Part shown: one piece after another, positions 30,404 to 39,123 of the stretch
Layout of the letters: each line of letters starts with the position of its first letter
Numbering within the stretch: position 1 is the first letter of the stretch
Program-made: the position numbers and the translations under genes
Notes under the pieces: generated by a model
Told to the model about the DNA's origin: nothing
Seen by the model: only the letters and a program-made list of their open reading frames with translations
The model's database searches: none
From: Streptococcus gallolyticus
Lineage (GTDB): Bacteria > Bacillota > Bacilli > Lactobacillales > Streptococcaceae
Assembly: GCA_019794795.1 (NCBI GenBank)
Contig: JAIMFC010000003.1
Coordinates: forward strand, 1 to 64,000
Reading direction: 5' to 3'
DNA length: 64,000 bases

Positions 30404-31497
30404 ATGTTTTCTTCGCTGAGTTGACCAGCTTCAATGTGAAAAATCTTTAGTTCATCAGGAAGTTGATGAAGATGATCTAGAGAGGTAGTCGTAATGAAGG
30501 TTTGTATTTTTTCAGAAATGGTTTCAAGTAGTTGAACTTGACGATAGTTGTCAAGTTCACTCATCACATCGTCAAGTAGAAGAATAGGATATTCTCGTGT
30601 GATTTCTTTCATGAGTTCAATTTCAGCTAATTTTAGAGAGAGGACTAGGCTTCTGTGTTGACCTTGGCTACCATAATGAGCATTGATGTTATTGATGAAA
30701 AATTCTACATCATCTCGATGCGGACCGATGCCAGTATTTTTTTTGAATAAGTCTCGTTTACGACTTCTTTGCAACTCTGTCAAGAATGCGTCAATCAAAT
30801 TTACTGTATTTGTAAATTTGAAACTAGACAGATATTTTAGGGACAATTGCTCCATTTGATTGGAAATATCGAAATGTTTTTTCTTAGCGTAGTGTTCTAG
30901 TTTTTCCAAAAAGTCGATACGGTGTAAGATGACCTTACTCCCGTAGTCGGCCAGCTGCATATCTAGGACATCTAGAAAATTCTCATCGACTGGATTTGCT
31001 TGCTTCAGGTAGGTATTTCTCTGCTTGAGAACATGATTGTAGTTTGAAATATCGGAGAGATAGAGTGGTTTAATCTGTCCAAGTTCAACGTCGATAAACT
31101 TCCGACGCAGGGCAGGCGCTCCTTTTATTAGTTGTAAATCTTCAGGTGCAAACAGAACGACATTCATATGCCCGATATAGTCAGAAAGTTTCCCTTGTTT
31201 GAGATGATTAACCTTTGTAGTACGCCCTTTCTCTGTCAACTCAATGTCAAGTGGTAATTTACCAGTTGTTCGGTGGACTAGCCCATGTACTGTCAAGTTT
31301 CCTCCATCAAAATGAAGTAAATCTTTATCTGTTCTCGTTCGATGACTACGAGTTAAAGCTAGAAAATAAATACTTTCTAGAATATTTGTCTTCCCTTGGG
31401 CGTTCTTTCCAAGAAAGACATTTAATCCATTATGAAAGTCGACAGAAAGTTGACGATAGTTGCGAAAATTCTGTAAACGTAATTCTTCAATCCACAT
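30400..31497 (-). CDS. recF: DNA replication and repair protein RecF
   Basis: SMC-like ATPase loading RecA at gaps with RecO/RecR. The 365 residues show Walker [13 protein letters not shown] (about 33-43), a signature region [17 protein letters not shown] and Walker [13 protein letters not shown]. It is transcribed after the S4-domain gene with only 2 bases between them. In B. subtilis recF lies by dnaN; here, as in streptococci, it is next to guaB. Confidence 0.97.
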   Translation of the reverse strand: MWIEELRLQNFRNYRQLSVDFHNGLNVFLGKNAQGKTNILESIYFLALTRSHRTRTDKDLLHFDGGNLTVHGLVHRTTGKLPLDIELTEKGRTTKVNHLKQGKLSDYIGHMNVVLFAPEDLQLIKGAPALRRKFIDVELGQIKPLYLSDISNYNHVLKQRNTYLKQANPVDENFLDVLDMQLADYGSKVILHRIDFLEKLEHYAKKKHFDISNQMEQLSLKYLSSFKFTNTVNLIDAFLTELQRSRKRDLFKKNTGIGPHRDDVEFFINNINAHYGSQGQHRSLVLSLKLAEIELMKEITREYPILLLDDVMSELDNYRQVQLLETISEKIQTFITTTSLDHLHQLPDELKIFHIEAGQLSEENI

Positions 31498-31499
31498 AC

Positions 31500-31877
31500 T
31501 TATGTACCTGGGAAACGAACAGGTTTCTTAGCAATTTGCTTGGCTTGTTTAGAGTTTGTTTTTTGGCTTGCTTTTTTCACTTTTTTGTTCATTTCTTTTA
31601 CAAGAGCAGCTACACGAGCTTTTTCCTCAAGGTCTGCTTTGTATTCTTCAATCTCCTGCTCGCTTGGTGCGACCAGAGTAATTTCTACCTTTTGTGCAGG
31701 TAAGGTAATGATGTCATTGACACGAATTTTTTTGCCACGACGTTTTTCATCTTGACCGTTAAAAAGAACAGTATTTTCTGCTAGGAAGGCCTTGATAGCA
31801 CCTCCCGAAGACAAAATACCAACGTTTTTCAATAGGGCTTGTAGTGTAATATATTCTTCAAATAATTTGTATTTCAT
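31500..31877 (-). CDS. yaaA: S4-domain protein YaaA
   Basis: A 125-residue protein with an N-terminal S4-like fold ([43 protein letters not shown]) and a Lys-rich C-terminal tail. It is a constant partner of recF in Firmicutes; the molecular role is unknown, probably RNA binding. The tail ends in KKPVRFPGT. Confidence 0.88.
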   Translation of the reverse strand: MKYKLFEEYITLQALLKNVGILSSGGAIKAFLAENTVLFNGQDEKRRGKKIRVNDIITLPAQKVEITLVAPSEQEIEEYKADLEEKARVAALVKEMNKKVKKASQKTNSKQAKQIAKKPVRFPGT

Positions 31878-31949
31878 AGTTCACCTCGCTACAGATAATT
31901 ATATCACAAAATGGTATAATAAAGCTTACTACGCTTGAAAGAGGTTTCT

Positions 31950-33200
31950 ATGAAATTACAAGAGGGTGTGAATCTTCACTTTATTCCTTCGGATAAATTT
32001 ACAACAAATCAGATTAAAATTCGCTTTACAGCACCTATGGATAAGAAAACTGTGGCAAATCGTGTTTTGGTGGCCAATATGTTAGAAATGGGGAATCAAG
32101 ACTATCCGACCAATCAAGAATTTCGCTGGAAGCTAGCAGAACTCTATGGTGCTACTCTTTCTACCAGCGTTTCTAAAAGGGGACGCGTCCACATGGTGGA
32201 TATTTCAGTATCTTTTATCAAAGAAAATTACCTATTCTATCAGGAAAATTTAACAAAAGAAATTCTTGATCTATTAGTGTCAACCTTGCAAAAGCCGCTA
32301 GGAAAAAATGGTGTTTTTCAAAAGGAAATTTTTGAAATTGAAAAGAAAAATCTGATTTCCTATCTGGAATCAGAGGTCGAAGATAATTTTTATCATGCAG
32401 ATGTGGAGTTGAACAAGCTCTATTTTCAAGAGGAAGCTCTTCAAATCCCTCGTGTATCAAATCTTGAGTTAGTAGAAGATATCACAGCAAAATCAGCCTA
32501 CCAAGCCTTGCAAAACATGTTGAAACTAGATCGGATTGATATTTTTGTATTAGGAGAAGTTGATAAAGAGTTGACAATTGAAGCTTTTAGGAAACTTGCC
32601 TTTACTTATCGGAATCCAAAGCTAGAATTTGAATATCACCAGACTTTTTCACCAGTTTTACGTGAAAAATCAGAAAGAAAATTCGCCAAACAGTCTATTT
32701 TAGAATTAGCTTATAATTTACAAGTTCTTTACAAGGATGAACATTACTATGCTCTCTTACTGTTGAATGGTTTATTTGGAGCATTTTCTCATTCAAGACT
32801 CTTTACGCAATTGAGAGAGAAGGATGGTTTGGCTTATACAATTGGTTCACAGCTAAATATTTTTTCTGGAATGTTAAAGGTTTACGCTGGAATTGACCGA
32901 GACAATCGGTTGAAAACATTAAAAGGAATTCATAGAGAATTATTGCGTTTGAAGCAGGGCCAATTTTCAGAAGAAGAGTTAGAGCTCACTAAAAAAATGT
33001 ACCTCCATTCGGCCCAAGTCTCCCAAGACAAAGGACGTACATTGATTGAACAAGTTTTTAATCAGGTTATTCTAGGTAAGAGACATATCTCTGTGGAGGA
33101 ATTCATGGACAAGATTTCTCAGGTTAAAAAAGAAGACATTGTTAAGGTCAGTCAACTCATACGTTTACAGGCAGTTTACTTTATGGAAGGAGTTGAGTAG
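31950..33200 (+). CDS. M16-family peptidase homologue without zinc motif
   Basis: ATG 31950 (MKLQEGVNLHFIPSDKF), 416 residues, following the extended -10 TGGTATAAT at 31912-31920. It has the M16 fold pattern but the place of the HxxEH motif is taken by RVLVANMLEMGN, so it should not bind zinc. A C-terminal domain with FSHSRLFTQLREKDGLAYTI is the typical substrate-binding R...Y element. M16 enzymes often pair an active and an inactive subunit, and the next gene has the motif. Confidence 0.88.
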   Translation: MKLQEGVNLHFIPSDKFTTNQIKIRFTAPMDKKTVANRVLVANMLEMGNQDYPTNQEFRWKLAELYGATLSTSVSKRGRVHMVDISVSFIKENYLFYQENLTKEILDLLVSTLQKPLGKNGVFQKEIFEIEKKNLISYLESEVEDNFYHADVELNKLYFQEEALQIPRVSNLELVEDITAKSAYQALQNMLKLDRIDIFVLGEVDKELTIEAFRKLAFTYRNPKLEFEYHQTFSPVLREKSERKFAKQSILELAYNLQVLYKDEHYYALLLLNGLFGAFSHSRLFTQLREKDGLAYTIGSQLNIFSGMLKVYAGIDRDNRLKTLKGIHRELLRLKQGQFSEEELELTKKMYLHSAQVSQDKGRTLIEQVFNQVILGKRHISVEEFMDKISQVKKEDIVKVSQLIRLQAVYFMEGVE

Positions 33201-33201
33201 A

Positions 33202-34485
33202 TTGGAAAAAGTTGTAAAAAAGCAGAACACCTACTTAGCAGAATCTATTTTAGAATATAAACTTGACAGTGGGTTGACACTTATCTTGTTGCCAAAAAAG
33301 GGTTTTCATGAAGTTTACGGCATTATGACAACGAATTTCGGGGCCATCCATACAGAATTTATGGTTGACGATAAAGCAAAATACTATCCTGCAGGTATAG
33401 CACATTTTTTAGAGCATAAATTGTTTGAAACGACAGATGGTGGTGACTTGTTACAAGAATTCACTCAACTAGGTGCTAGTGCCAATGCTTACACTAGTCT
33501 TTATCAGACAAGTTATCTTTTTTCTACGACGGAAAATGTTGTTGAGTCCTTGACTCTTTTGCAAAAAATGGTTTCAGAAGCACATTTTTCTTCTGAAAGT
33601 ATTGAGAGAGAAAAGGGGATTATTGAGCAAGAGATTGAAATGTACCTGGACGATCCAGATTATCGATTGTACATGGAAATTTTGGCTAGTTTATACCCTC
33701 AGACACCTTTGGCGCAGGATATTGCAGGTTCCGTTTCATCTATACAGGATATTACTGCCCAGCAATTAATGGAGAATTTTACCACCTTTTATCAGCCCAA
33801 TCAAATGAATTTGGTTGTGATTGGAGACTTTGATGTAAATCAGATTTTGGAGGCGGTTAATAATTTTCAAAATAAACTTGACAATAACTTGACAGTGATA
33901 ACAACAAAGGCGATTGAACACCGACCGATATTGGAGCATAGGAATATAAGTCTAGAGGTGGCTGCTCCAAAACTAGCAGTTGGTTTACGCGGGAATGATG
34001 CGATAATGGTTGAAAATATTCACAAATATCGTCTATCATTGTCCTTGCTTTTTTCAATGCTGCTGGGTTGGACCTCACAGAACTATCAATCTTTTTACGA
34101 AGCGGGGAAGGTTGACAGCTCCTTTACACTTCATTTAGAGGTACGACCAGACTACCATTTTGTAGTTATTTCAACAGATACAGAGGAACCAATTGCCTTG
34201 TCTCATTCCATTCGAAAAATTTTGAAAAATTTTGAAACCAGCCCAGATGTGACAGAGGAACATTTTGAATTATTGAAGAAGGAAGCCTATGGGGACTTTA
34301 TTCGTGGGCTTAATTCCTTGGAAGGGACTGCCAGTCAATTTGCAGCCCAATATTCAGAATTTGAAAATATGTTGGACTTGCCAGAATTGCTGGCTGAGCT
34401 GAGTTTAGCAGATCTGTTAGAAGCTGGGCGTTCGTTTATTTCTAACTGTGATATGACAGATTTTACAATTTTTCCAAATAAATAG
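33202..34485 (+). CDS. M16-family zinc peptidase
   Basis: Best start is TTG 33202-33204 (reads MEKVVKKQNTYLAES), one base after the stop of the previous gene and 9 bases after AAGGAG; this gives 427 residues. A longer frame from 33139 would overlap the previous gene. The inverted zinc motif is intact: AHFLEHKLFE near residue 70, with the distal Glu in REKGIIEQEIEMY. Together the two genes probably encode a two-subunit peptidase. Substrate unknown. Confidence 0.88.
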   Translation: MEKVVKKQNTYLAESILEYKLDSGLTLILLPKKGFHEVYGIMTTNFGAIHTEFMVDDKAKYYPAGIAHFLEHKLFETTDGGDLLQEFTQLGASANAYTSLYQTSYLFSTTENVVESLTLLQKMVSEAHFSSESIEREKGIIEQEIEMYLDDPDYRLYMEILASLYPQTPLAQDIAGSVSSIQDITAQQLMENFTTFYQPNQMNLVVIGDFDVNQILEAVNNFQNKLDNNLTVITTKAIEHRPILEHRNISLEVAAPKLAVGLRGNDAIMVENIHKYRLSLSLLFSMLLGWTSQNYQSFYEAGKVDSSFTLHLEVRPDYHFVVISTDTEEPIALSHSIRKILKNFETSPDVTEEHFELLKKEAYGDFIRGLNSLEGTASQFAAQYSEFENMLDLPELLAELSLADLLEAGRSFISNCDMTDFTIFPNK

Positions 34486-34561
34486 GAACGAAACATCGAA
34501 ATTTATAGGAAAATCTGTTACAATAATGTATTGAAAATTAAAAGAGAGAGAGTGAGAGCGA

Positions 34562-35401
34562 ATGAGGCAAAAAAGTATCGGTGAGGTTTTGAAAACTGCG
34601 CGTGAAAGTCGTGGTTGGAGTCTCACTGAGGTGCAGCGCCTAACACAAATTCAGGCTAAATATTTACAGGCTTTGGAATATAATGATTTTGCTTTCATTC
34701 CAGATAAGGTATACGCTCGTAATTTCTTAGAGCGCTATGCAGAGGTCTTGGACTTGGATAGCGAAGTGTTGCTAGATGCATATGATACGGATAGTCTAGT
34801 TGCTTACTATGGTGTGGGCGAGGAAGAAGATTTTAATGAGGAACTGAGTAGAAGTCAAAGAGGGAAGCGAGGATTAGCTAGCTATTTACCAATGGTGTAT
34901 TTACTCCTAGCTGCTTGTTCTATCTTGATTTTTGTGACGTACGTTGTTCATAGCCGCATTCAGAATCAGGTAACTTTGTCGGAAAATAGTTCCTATAAAG
35001 TGGTGAGTCAAACGACAACTACTAGTAGTTCAACTGCTAGTTCCAGTTCACAAACAAGTTCAAGTTCTACCTCAAGCTCAGAACAGAAAACGGCCTTGAC
35101 GGTTTCAGGTGGTGGTAACAATTTGGCTGTTCAAGTAACCAATGCCTCGGAACCGCTTGAAGTAAAATTGTCCGTTACCGATGTGACCAGTTGGATAAGT
35201 GTGAGTGATACAGATTTAGCTGGTGGAACAGTCTTATCTATCGAGAATAAATCTGTTACAACAAGTTTAGCAGCAGGACAGCCGACAGCAACCATTACCT
35301 TGGGAGTTGTTCAAGGTGTTACCATTGAAATTGGTGGCAAAAAGGTAGATATGTCATTACTAACTAGCCAGACAGGTACCATTACAATCACAGTAGAATA
35401 G
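34562..35401 (+). CDS. rodZ: RodZ-like HTH/transmembrane protein
   Basis: 279 residues: N-terminal XRE-type HTH (SIGEVLKTARESRGWSLTEVQRLTQIQAKYLQALE), one membrane helix (about 101-122, YLPMVYLLLAACSILIFVTYVV), a Ser/Thr-rich linker (TTTSSSTASSSSQ region), and a C-terminal DUF4115 beta domain ending in GTITITVE. In rods RodZ links MreB to the envelope; in cocci lacking MreB it acts with the elongation machinery. It heads the pgsA-ecfA1A2T run, spaced 12 bases from pgsA. Confidence 0.88.
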   Translation: MRQKSIGEVLKTARESRGWSLTEVQRLTQIQAKYLQALEYNDFAFIPDKVYARNFLERYAEVLDLDSEVLLDAYDTDSLVAYYGVGEEEDFNEELSRSQRGKRGLASYLPMVYLLLAACSILIFVTYVVHSRIQNQVTLSENSSYKVVSQTTTTSSSTASSSSQTSSSSTSSSEQKTALTVSGGGNNLAVQVTNASEPLEVKLSVTDVTSWISVSDTDLAGGTVLSIENKSVTTSLAAGQPTATITLGVVQGVTIEIGGKKVDMSLLTSQTGTITITVE

Positions 35402-35413
35402 GATTAACGAAAT

Positions 35414-35953
35414 ATGAAAAAAGAAAATATCCCTAATGTACTGACGTTAGGAAGAATCTGTGTGATTCCAATTTTTATCTTGGTTTTAACACTTTGGCAT
35501 ACTACAGGAACTCATGTTTTTGCGGCTATTCTTTTTGCTTTAGCTAGTATCACGGACTATCTTGATGGTTATCTAGCTCGTAAGTGGAAGGTTGTTAGTA
35601 ATTTTGGTAAGTTTGCTGACCCAATGGCAGATAAAATTTTAGTGATGACAGCATTTATTATGCTAGTTGAGCTTGGTTTTGTACCAGCTTGGGTATCAGC
35701 AGTGATTATTTGCCGTGAATTAGCGGTGACTGGTCTTCGGTTATTGCTGGTGGAAAATGGGGGGACTGTTCTTGCAGCAGCTATGCCAGGAAAAATCAAG
35801 ACGTTTTCACAAATGTTTTCAATTATTTTTCTACTTCTCCACTGGACGGTATTGGGACAGGTAACACTTTATATTGCTTTGTTCTTTACAATCTATTCTG
35901 GTTACGATTATTTTAAGGGAGCTGGTTTCCTTTTCAAGGATACTTTTAAGTAA
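35414..35953 (+). CDS. pgsA: CDP-diacylglycerol-glycerol-3-phosphate 3-phosphatidyltransferase
   Basis: Makes phosphatidylglycerol phosphate in the membrane. The 179 residues have several membrane helices and the CDP-alcohol phosphotransferase motif D-x2-DG-x2-AR-x8-G-x3-D-x3-D, seen as DYLDGYLARKW then GKFADPMADK. The stop TAA shares its last A with the ATG of ecfA1, so translation is coupled. Confidence 0.96.
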   Translation: MKKENIPNVLTLGRICVIPIFILVLTLWHTTGTHVFAAILFALASITDYLDGYLARKWKVVSNFGKFADPMADKILVMTAFIMLVELGFVPAWVSAVIICRELAVTGLRLLLVENGGTVLAAAMPGKIKTFSQMFSIIFLLLHWTVLGQVTLYIALFFTIYSGYDYFKGAGFLFKDTFK

Positions 35954-36789
35954 TGACAAATATTATTGAAGTAAAAAATCTTAAATACAAGTATGAAGAA
36001 GATGATAGCCACTACACTTTGGATGGGGTTTCGTTTCACGTGAAACAAGGTGAGTGGGTATCCATCATTGGGCATAATGGTTCTGGTAAATCAACTACTG
36101 TTCGTATAATAGATGGTCTTTTAGAGGCTGAATCTGGCGATATTTTCATTAACGGAGAGAAACTGACGCCAGAAAATGTTTGGGAGAAGCGTCGTCATAT
36201 TGGCATGGTCTTTCAAAATCCAGATAATCAGTTTGTAGGAGCAACCGTCGAAGATGATGTGGCTTTTGGTTTAGAAAATCAAGGAATTCCGTATGATGAA
36301 ATGCTACAACGGGTTCAGGAAGCTCTAGAATTGGTCGGTATGGCTGATTTTAAAAATCGGGAACCTGCACGTTTATCTGGTGGCCAAAAACAGCGTGTTG
36401 CGATTGCAGGAGTTGTTGCTTTACGTCCAAAGATTATTATTTTGGATGAGGCTACCAGTATGCTAGATCCTGAGGGACGGTTAGATTTGATACGGATTGT
36501 GAAGGATATCAAGGATACCTATGGCATGACAGTGATTTCTATTACTCATGATTTAGATGAGGTGGCTTTGAGTGATCGTGTCATTGTCATGAAGGAGGGG
36601 CAAGTGGAATCAACTAGCACTCCAGCTCAGCTATTTATCCGAGAAGATTTGGAAGAATTGGATATGGATAAACCATTTACGATTGAATTATTGGAAAATT
36701 TGAGACAGTCGGGACTCGAATTACCGCACAGCTATTTTACAGAAGAGGAATTAGAAAAAGAACTATGGGCATTCATCTCCAACAAGTAA
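35953..36789 (+). CDS. ecfA1: ECF transporter ATPase EcfA1
   Basis: One of two ATPases that energise vitamin uptake with EcfT and interchangeable S components. Of 278 residues: Walker [11 protein letters not shown] (about 37-46), Q loop VFQNPDNQF, signature [13 protein letters not shown], Walker [16 protein letters not shown], and the C-terminal extension typical of EcfA. The start overlaps the pgsA stop, and the end overlaps ecfA2 by 25 bases. A near-consensus parS site is embedded at 36032-36047. Confidence 0.96.
   Translation: MTNIIEVKNLKYKYEEDDSHYTLDGVSFHVKQGEWVSIIGHNGSGKSTTVRIIDGLLEAESGDIFINGEKLTPENVWEKRRHIGMVFQNPDNQFVGATVEDDVAFGLENQGIPYDEMLQRVQEALELVGMADFKNREPARLSGGQKQRVAIAGVVALRPKIIILDEATSMLDPEGRLDLIRIVKDIKDTYGMTVISITHDLDEVALSDRVIVMKEGQVESTSTPAQLFIREDLEELDMDKPFTIELLENLRQSGLELPHSYFTEEELEKELWAFISNK
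36032..36047. other. parS-like site inside ecfA1
   Basis: CGTTTCACGTGAAACA has one mismatch, at the first base, to TGTTTCACGTGAAACA. It is located in coding sequence for FHVKQG of EcfA1. Confidence 0.85.
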
Positions 36790-37607
36790 GTTATACCTAT
36801 CAGCTAGGTACACCTTTTGAAGGTCGTGCGCTTTTTGGTGTGGATTTGGAGATTAAGGATGGCTCTTACACGGCTTTGATAGGGCATACGGGTTCTGGAA
36901 AGTCTACTATCCTGCAACTCTTAAACGGTCTTAATGTTCCAACTTCTGGAAGTGTCGTTATTGATGAAACAGTAATTACGGCAGATTCTGTAAATAAGGA
37001 TATTAAACAAGTTCGAAAAAAAGTTGGTTTGGTCTTTCAATTTGCAGAAAGCCAAGTCTTTGATGAAACAGTACTGAAAGATGTGTCCTTTGGTCCTCAA
37101 AATTTTGGTGTCTCTAAGGAAGAAGCAGAAGCAATTGCGCGTGAAAAACTGGCTCTGGTTGGTATTTCAGAGGAGCTATTTGAGCGTAGTCCATTTGAAC
37201 TTTCTGGTGGGCAAATGCGGCGTGTAGCTATTGCGGGAATCTTAGCTATGGAACCAAGTGTTCTTGTCTTAGATGAGCCGACAGCAGGACTGGATCCAGC
37301 AGGACGCAAAGAACTGATGTCTATTTTCAAACATTTGCATGAGCAGGGAATGACCATTGTTCTCGTAACTCATCTCATGGATGATGTAGCAAATTTTGCA
37401 GATTATGTCTATGTTATGGAAAAAGGTAAGAAAATACTTTCGGGACAGCCATCTGAGGTTTTTCAGCAGGTAGATTTTTTGGAGAGTATCCAATTAGGAG
37501 TTCCAAAAATTACAAAATTTGCAGCAAATCTAGAACGACGTGGATTTGTTTTTGAAAAACTTCCTATTACAATGGATGAGTTTGTGGAGGCGATGCGCCA
37601 TGGATAG
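36765..37607 (+). CDS. ecfA2: ECF transporter ATPase EcfA2
   Basis: Second ECF ATPase, 280 residues: Walker [14 protein letters not shown] loop [10 protein letters not shown] (typical of EcfA2), signature [13 protein letters not shown], Walker [15 protein letters not shown]. Starts within ecfA1 and ends 8 bases into ecfT, so the three are translationally coupled in fixed order. Confidence 0.96.
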   Translation: MGIHLQQVSYTYQLGTPFEGRALFGVDLEIKDGSYTALIGHTGSGKSTILQLLNGLNVPTSGSVVIDETVITADSVNKDIKQVRKKVGLVFQFAESQVFDETVLKDVSFGPQNFGVSKEEAEAIAREKLALVGISEELFERSPFELSGGQMRRVAIAGILAMEPSVLVLDEPTAGLDPAGRKELMSIFKHLHEQGMTIVLVTHLMDDVANFADYVYVMEKGKKILSGQPSEVFQQVDFLESIQLGVPKITKFAANLERRGFVFEKLPITMDEFVEAMRHG

Positions 37608-38394
37608 ATTGATTTTAGGACGCTATATCCCAGGAGATTCATTTATTCATCGATTGGATCCACGTAGTAAGCTCTTAGCTATGTTTATCTTCTTGCTGAT
37701 TATTTTCTGGGCCAACAACTTGGTAACAAACCTTTTGTTATTGTTCTTTGTACTAGGACTTGTGCTATTATCTAAAATAAAAATTTCCTTTTTCATTAAT
37801 GGATTAAAACCAATGATTGGAATTATTTTGTTTACAACTTTATTCCAATTATTTTTTGCAGGTGGGCATCAAGTTTTATTGAAGCTTTGGTTCCTTACCA
37901 TTACTCTTGAAGGAATACAGCAAGCGGGCATTATATTTATGCGTTTTGTCTTGATTGTCTTCTTTTCAACCTTACTTACCTTGACAACCATGCCTCTGAG
38001 CCTCGCTGACGGTGTAGAAGCTGGTTTAGCTCCTCTCAGATATTTCAAAGTGCCTGTCCACGAGATTGGTTTGATGTTGTCTATGAGTTTGCGTTTTGTC
38101 CCAACCTTAATGGATGATACAGCGCGTATTATGAATGCACAACGAGCACGTGGGGTTGATTTTGGCGAAGGGAACATTGTACAGAAGGTGAAGTCCGTTA
38201 TTCCAATTTTGATACCGCTCTTTGCTTCAAGTTTCAAAAGAGCAGACGCTCTGGCGACAGCTATGGAAGCGCGTGGTTATCAAGGTGGTGATGGTCGTAG
38301 CAAATACCGTGTTCTTGAGTGGAAGATTTCAGATAGCTGTGCAATAGCAGTTATGTTTTTACTTGGAATTGGATTATATTTCTTGAAAAATTAA
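37600..38394 (+). CDS. ecfT: ECF transporter transmembrane subunit EcfT
   Basis: The ATG at 37600 ([26 protein letters not shown]) gives 264 residues with about five to six membrane helices. The two coupling motifs with Ala-Arg-Gly that contact the ATPases are present: [13 protein letters not shown] and [10 protein letters not shown]. No S component is adjacent, so this is the shared (group II) module. Confidence 0.95.
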   Translation: MDRLILGRYIPGDSFIHRLDPRSKLLAMFIFLLIIFWANNLVTNLLLLFFVLGLVLLSKIKISFFINGLKPMIGIILFTTLFQLFFAGGHQVLLKLWFLTITLEGIQQAGIIFMRFVLIVFFSTLLTLTTMPLSLADGVEAGLAPLRYFKVPVHEIGLMLSMSLRFVPTLMDDTARIMNAQRARGVDFGEGNIVQKVKSVIPILIPLFASSFKRADALATAMEARGYQGGDGRSKYRVLEWKISDSCAIAVMFLLGIGLYFLKN

Positions 38395-38396
38395 CA

Positions 38397-38422
38397 AAAA
38401 ACGCCAGAAATGGTGTTTTTTC
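38397..38422 (+). terminator. ecfT operon terminator
   Basis: AAAACGCCA-GAAA-TGGTGTTTTTTC hairpin directly after the ecfT stop. Confidence 0.85.
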
Positions 38423-38525
38423 GTCTAATTCCAACAAGACTGTAACATTTGTAATAATATATCAATATAGTAGTAATATAAAGACGGTATGATAGTGAAC
38501 AGTTGTTAAGAAAGGACTTTATAGT

Positions 38526-39080
38526 ATGAAAATTAATTATTTGAAAATAACATTTGCAGGCTTTATTGCTGCTGCTTCACTATTTATCGCAGGTGCTGTA
38601 AGCGCCGATTCTTACACTGTTCAATCAGGTGATACTTTATCTGAATTAGCAGAAAAGCATTCAACTACAGTTGACTCAATCGTATCGTTGAATAAGATTG
38701 TAAGTCCAGATTTAATTTATGTTGGTCAAATTTTGGAAATAAATGCTGAAACTGCACAGATGTCTTCAATGCAAGAGACTGTGGCAGTAACTGAGACTGA
38801 AACGGTCACAGCAGCACCTTCAGCAGCATCAGTTGACTATAGTTCTACAGTAGCAGGGTCAGAAGCTGCCGCAAAAGAAGAGATTGCTCGTCGTGAATCA
38901 GGTGGTTCTTATACTGCACAGAATGGTCAATATTATGGGCGCTATCAGTTGACGAATACTTACTTGAATGGAGATTACTCTCCTGAGAACCAAGAGCGTG
39001 TGGCGGATGCATACGTAGCTAATCGCTATGGTTCATGGTCAGCAGCCCTTGCTTTTTGGAATGCAAACGGATGGTATTAA
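38526..39080 (+). CDS. Secreted LysM protein with transglycosylase-like C-terminus
   Basis: 184 residues: signal peptide (MKINYLKITFAGFIAAASLFIAGAVSA, cut near 27), one LysM (about 29-73, YTVQSGDTLSELAEKHSTT...YVGQILEI), a Thr/Ala linker, and a short lysozyme-like end IARRESGGSYTAQNGQYYGRYQLT...WNANGWY with the catalytic-like ESGG motif. It resembles the LysM protein next to the serine dehydratase genes in pneumococcus. A TATGAT -10 is at 38488-38493 but without a -35, suggesting an activator. Likely acts on peptidoglycan; the enzyme activity is inferred. Confidence 0.88.
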   Translation: MKINYLKITFAGFIAAASLFIAGAVSADSYTVQSGDTLSELAEKHSTTVDSIVSLNKIVSPDLIYVGQILEINAETAQMSSMQETVAVTETETVTAAPSAASVDYSSTVAGSEAAAKEEIARRESGGSYTAQNGQYYGRYQLTNTYLNGDYSPENQERVADAYVANRYGSWSAALAFWNANGWY

Positions 39081-39085
39081 AAAAT

Positions 39086-39120
39086 TAAAAAGAGTTTGGG
39101 GAAATCCAAACTCTTTTTGC
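39086..39120. terminator. Bidirectional terminator after the LysM gene
   Basis: Perfect 11-bp stem AAAGAGTTTGG/CCAAACTCTTT (39089-39099, 39106-39116) with T tracts on both strands, serving the LysM gene and the converging flavoprotein pseudogene. Confidence 0.9.
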
Positions 39121-39123
39121 TAG

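Noticed and set aside
38440-38465. WalR-type TGTAA direct repeats before the LysM gene
   Set aside because: TGTAAC and TGTAAT are separated by 3 bases rather than the 5 expected, so the site does not fit the consensus.
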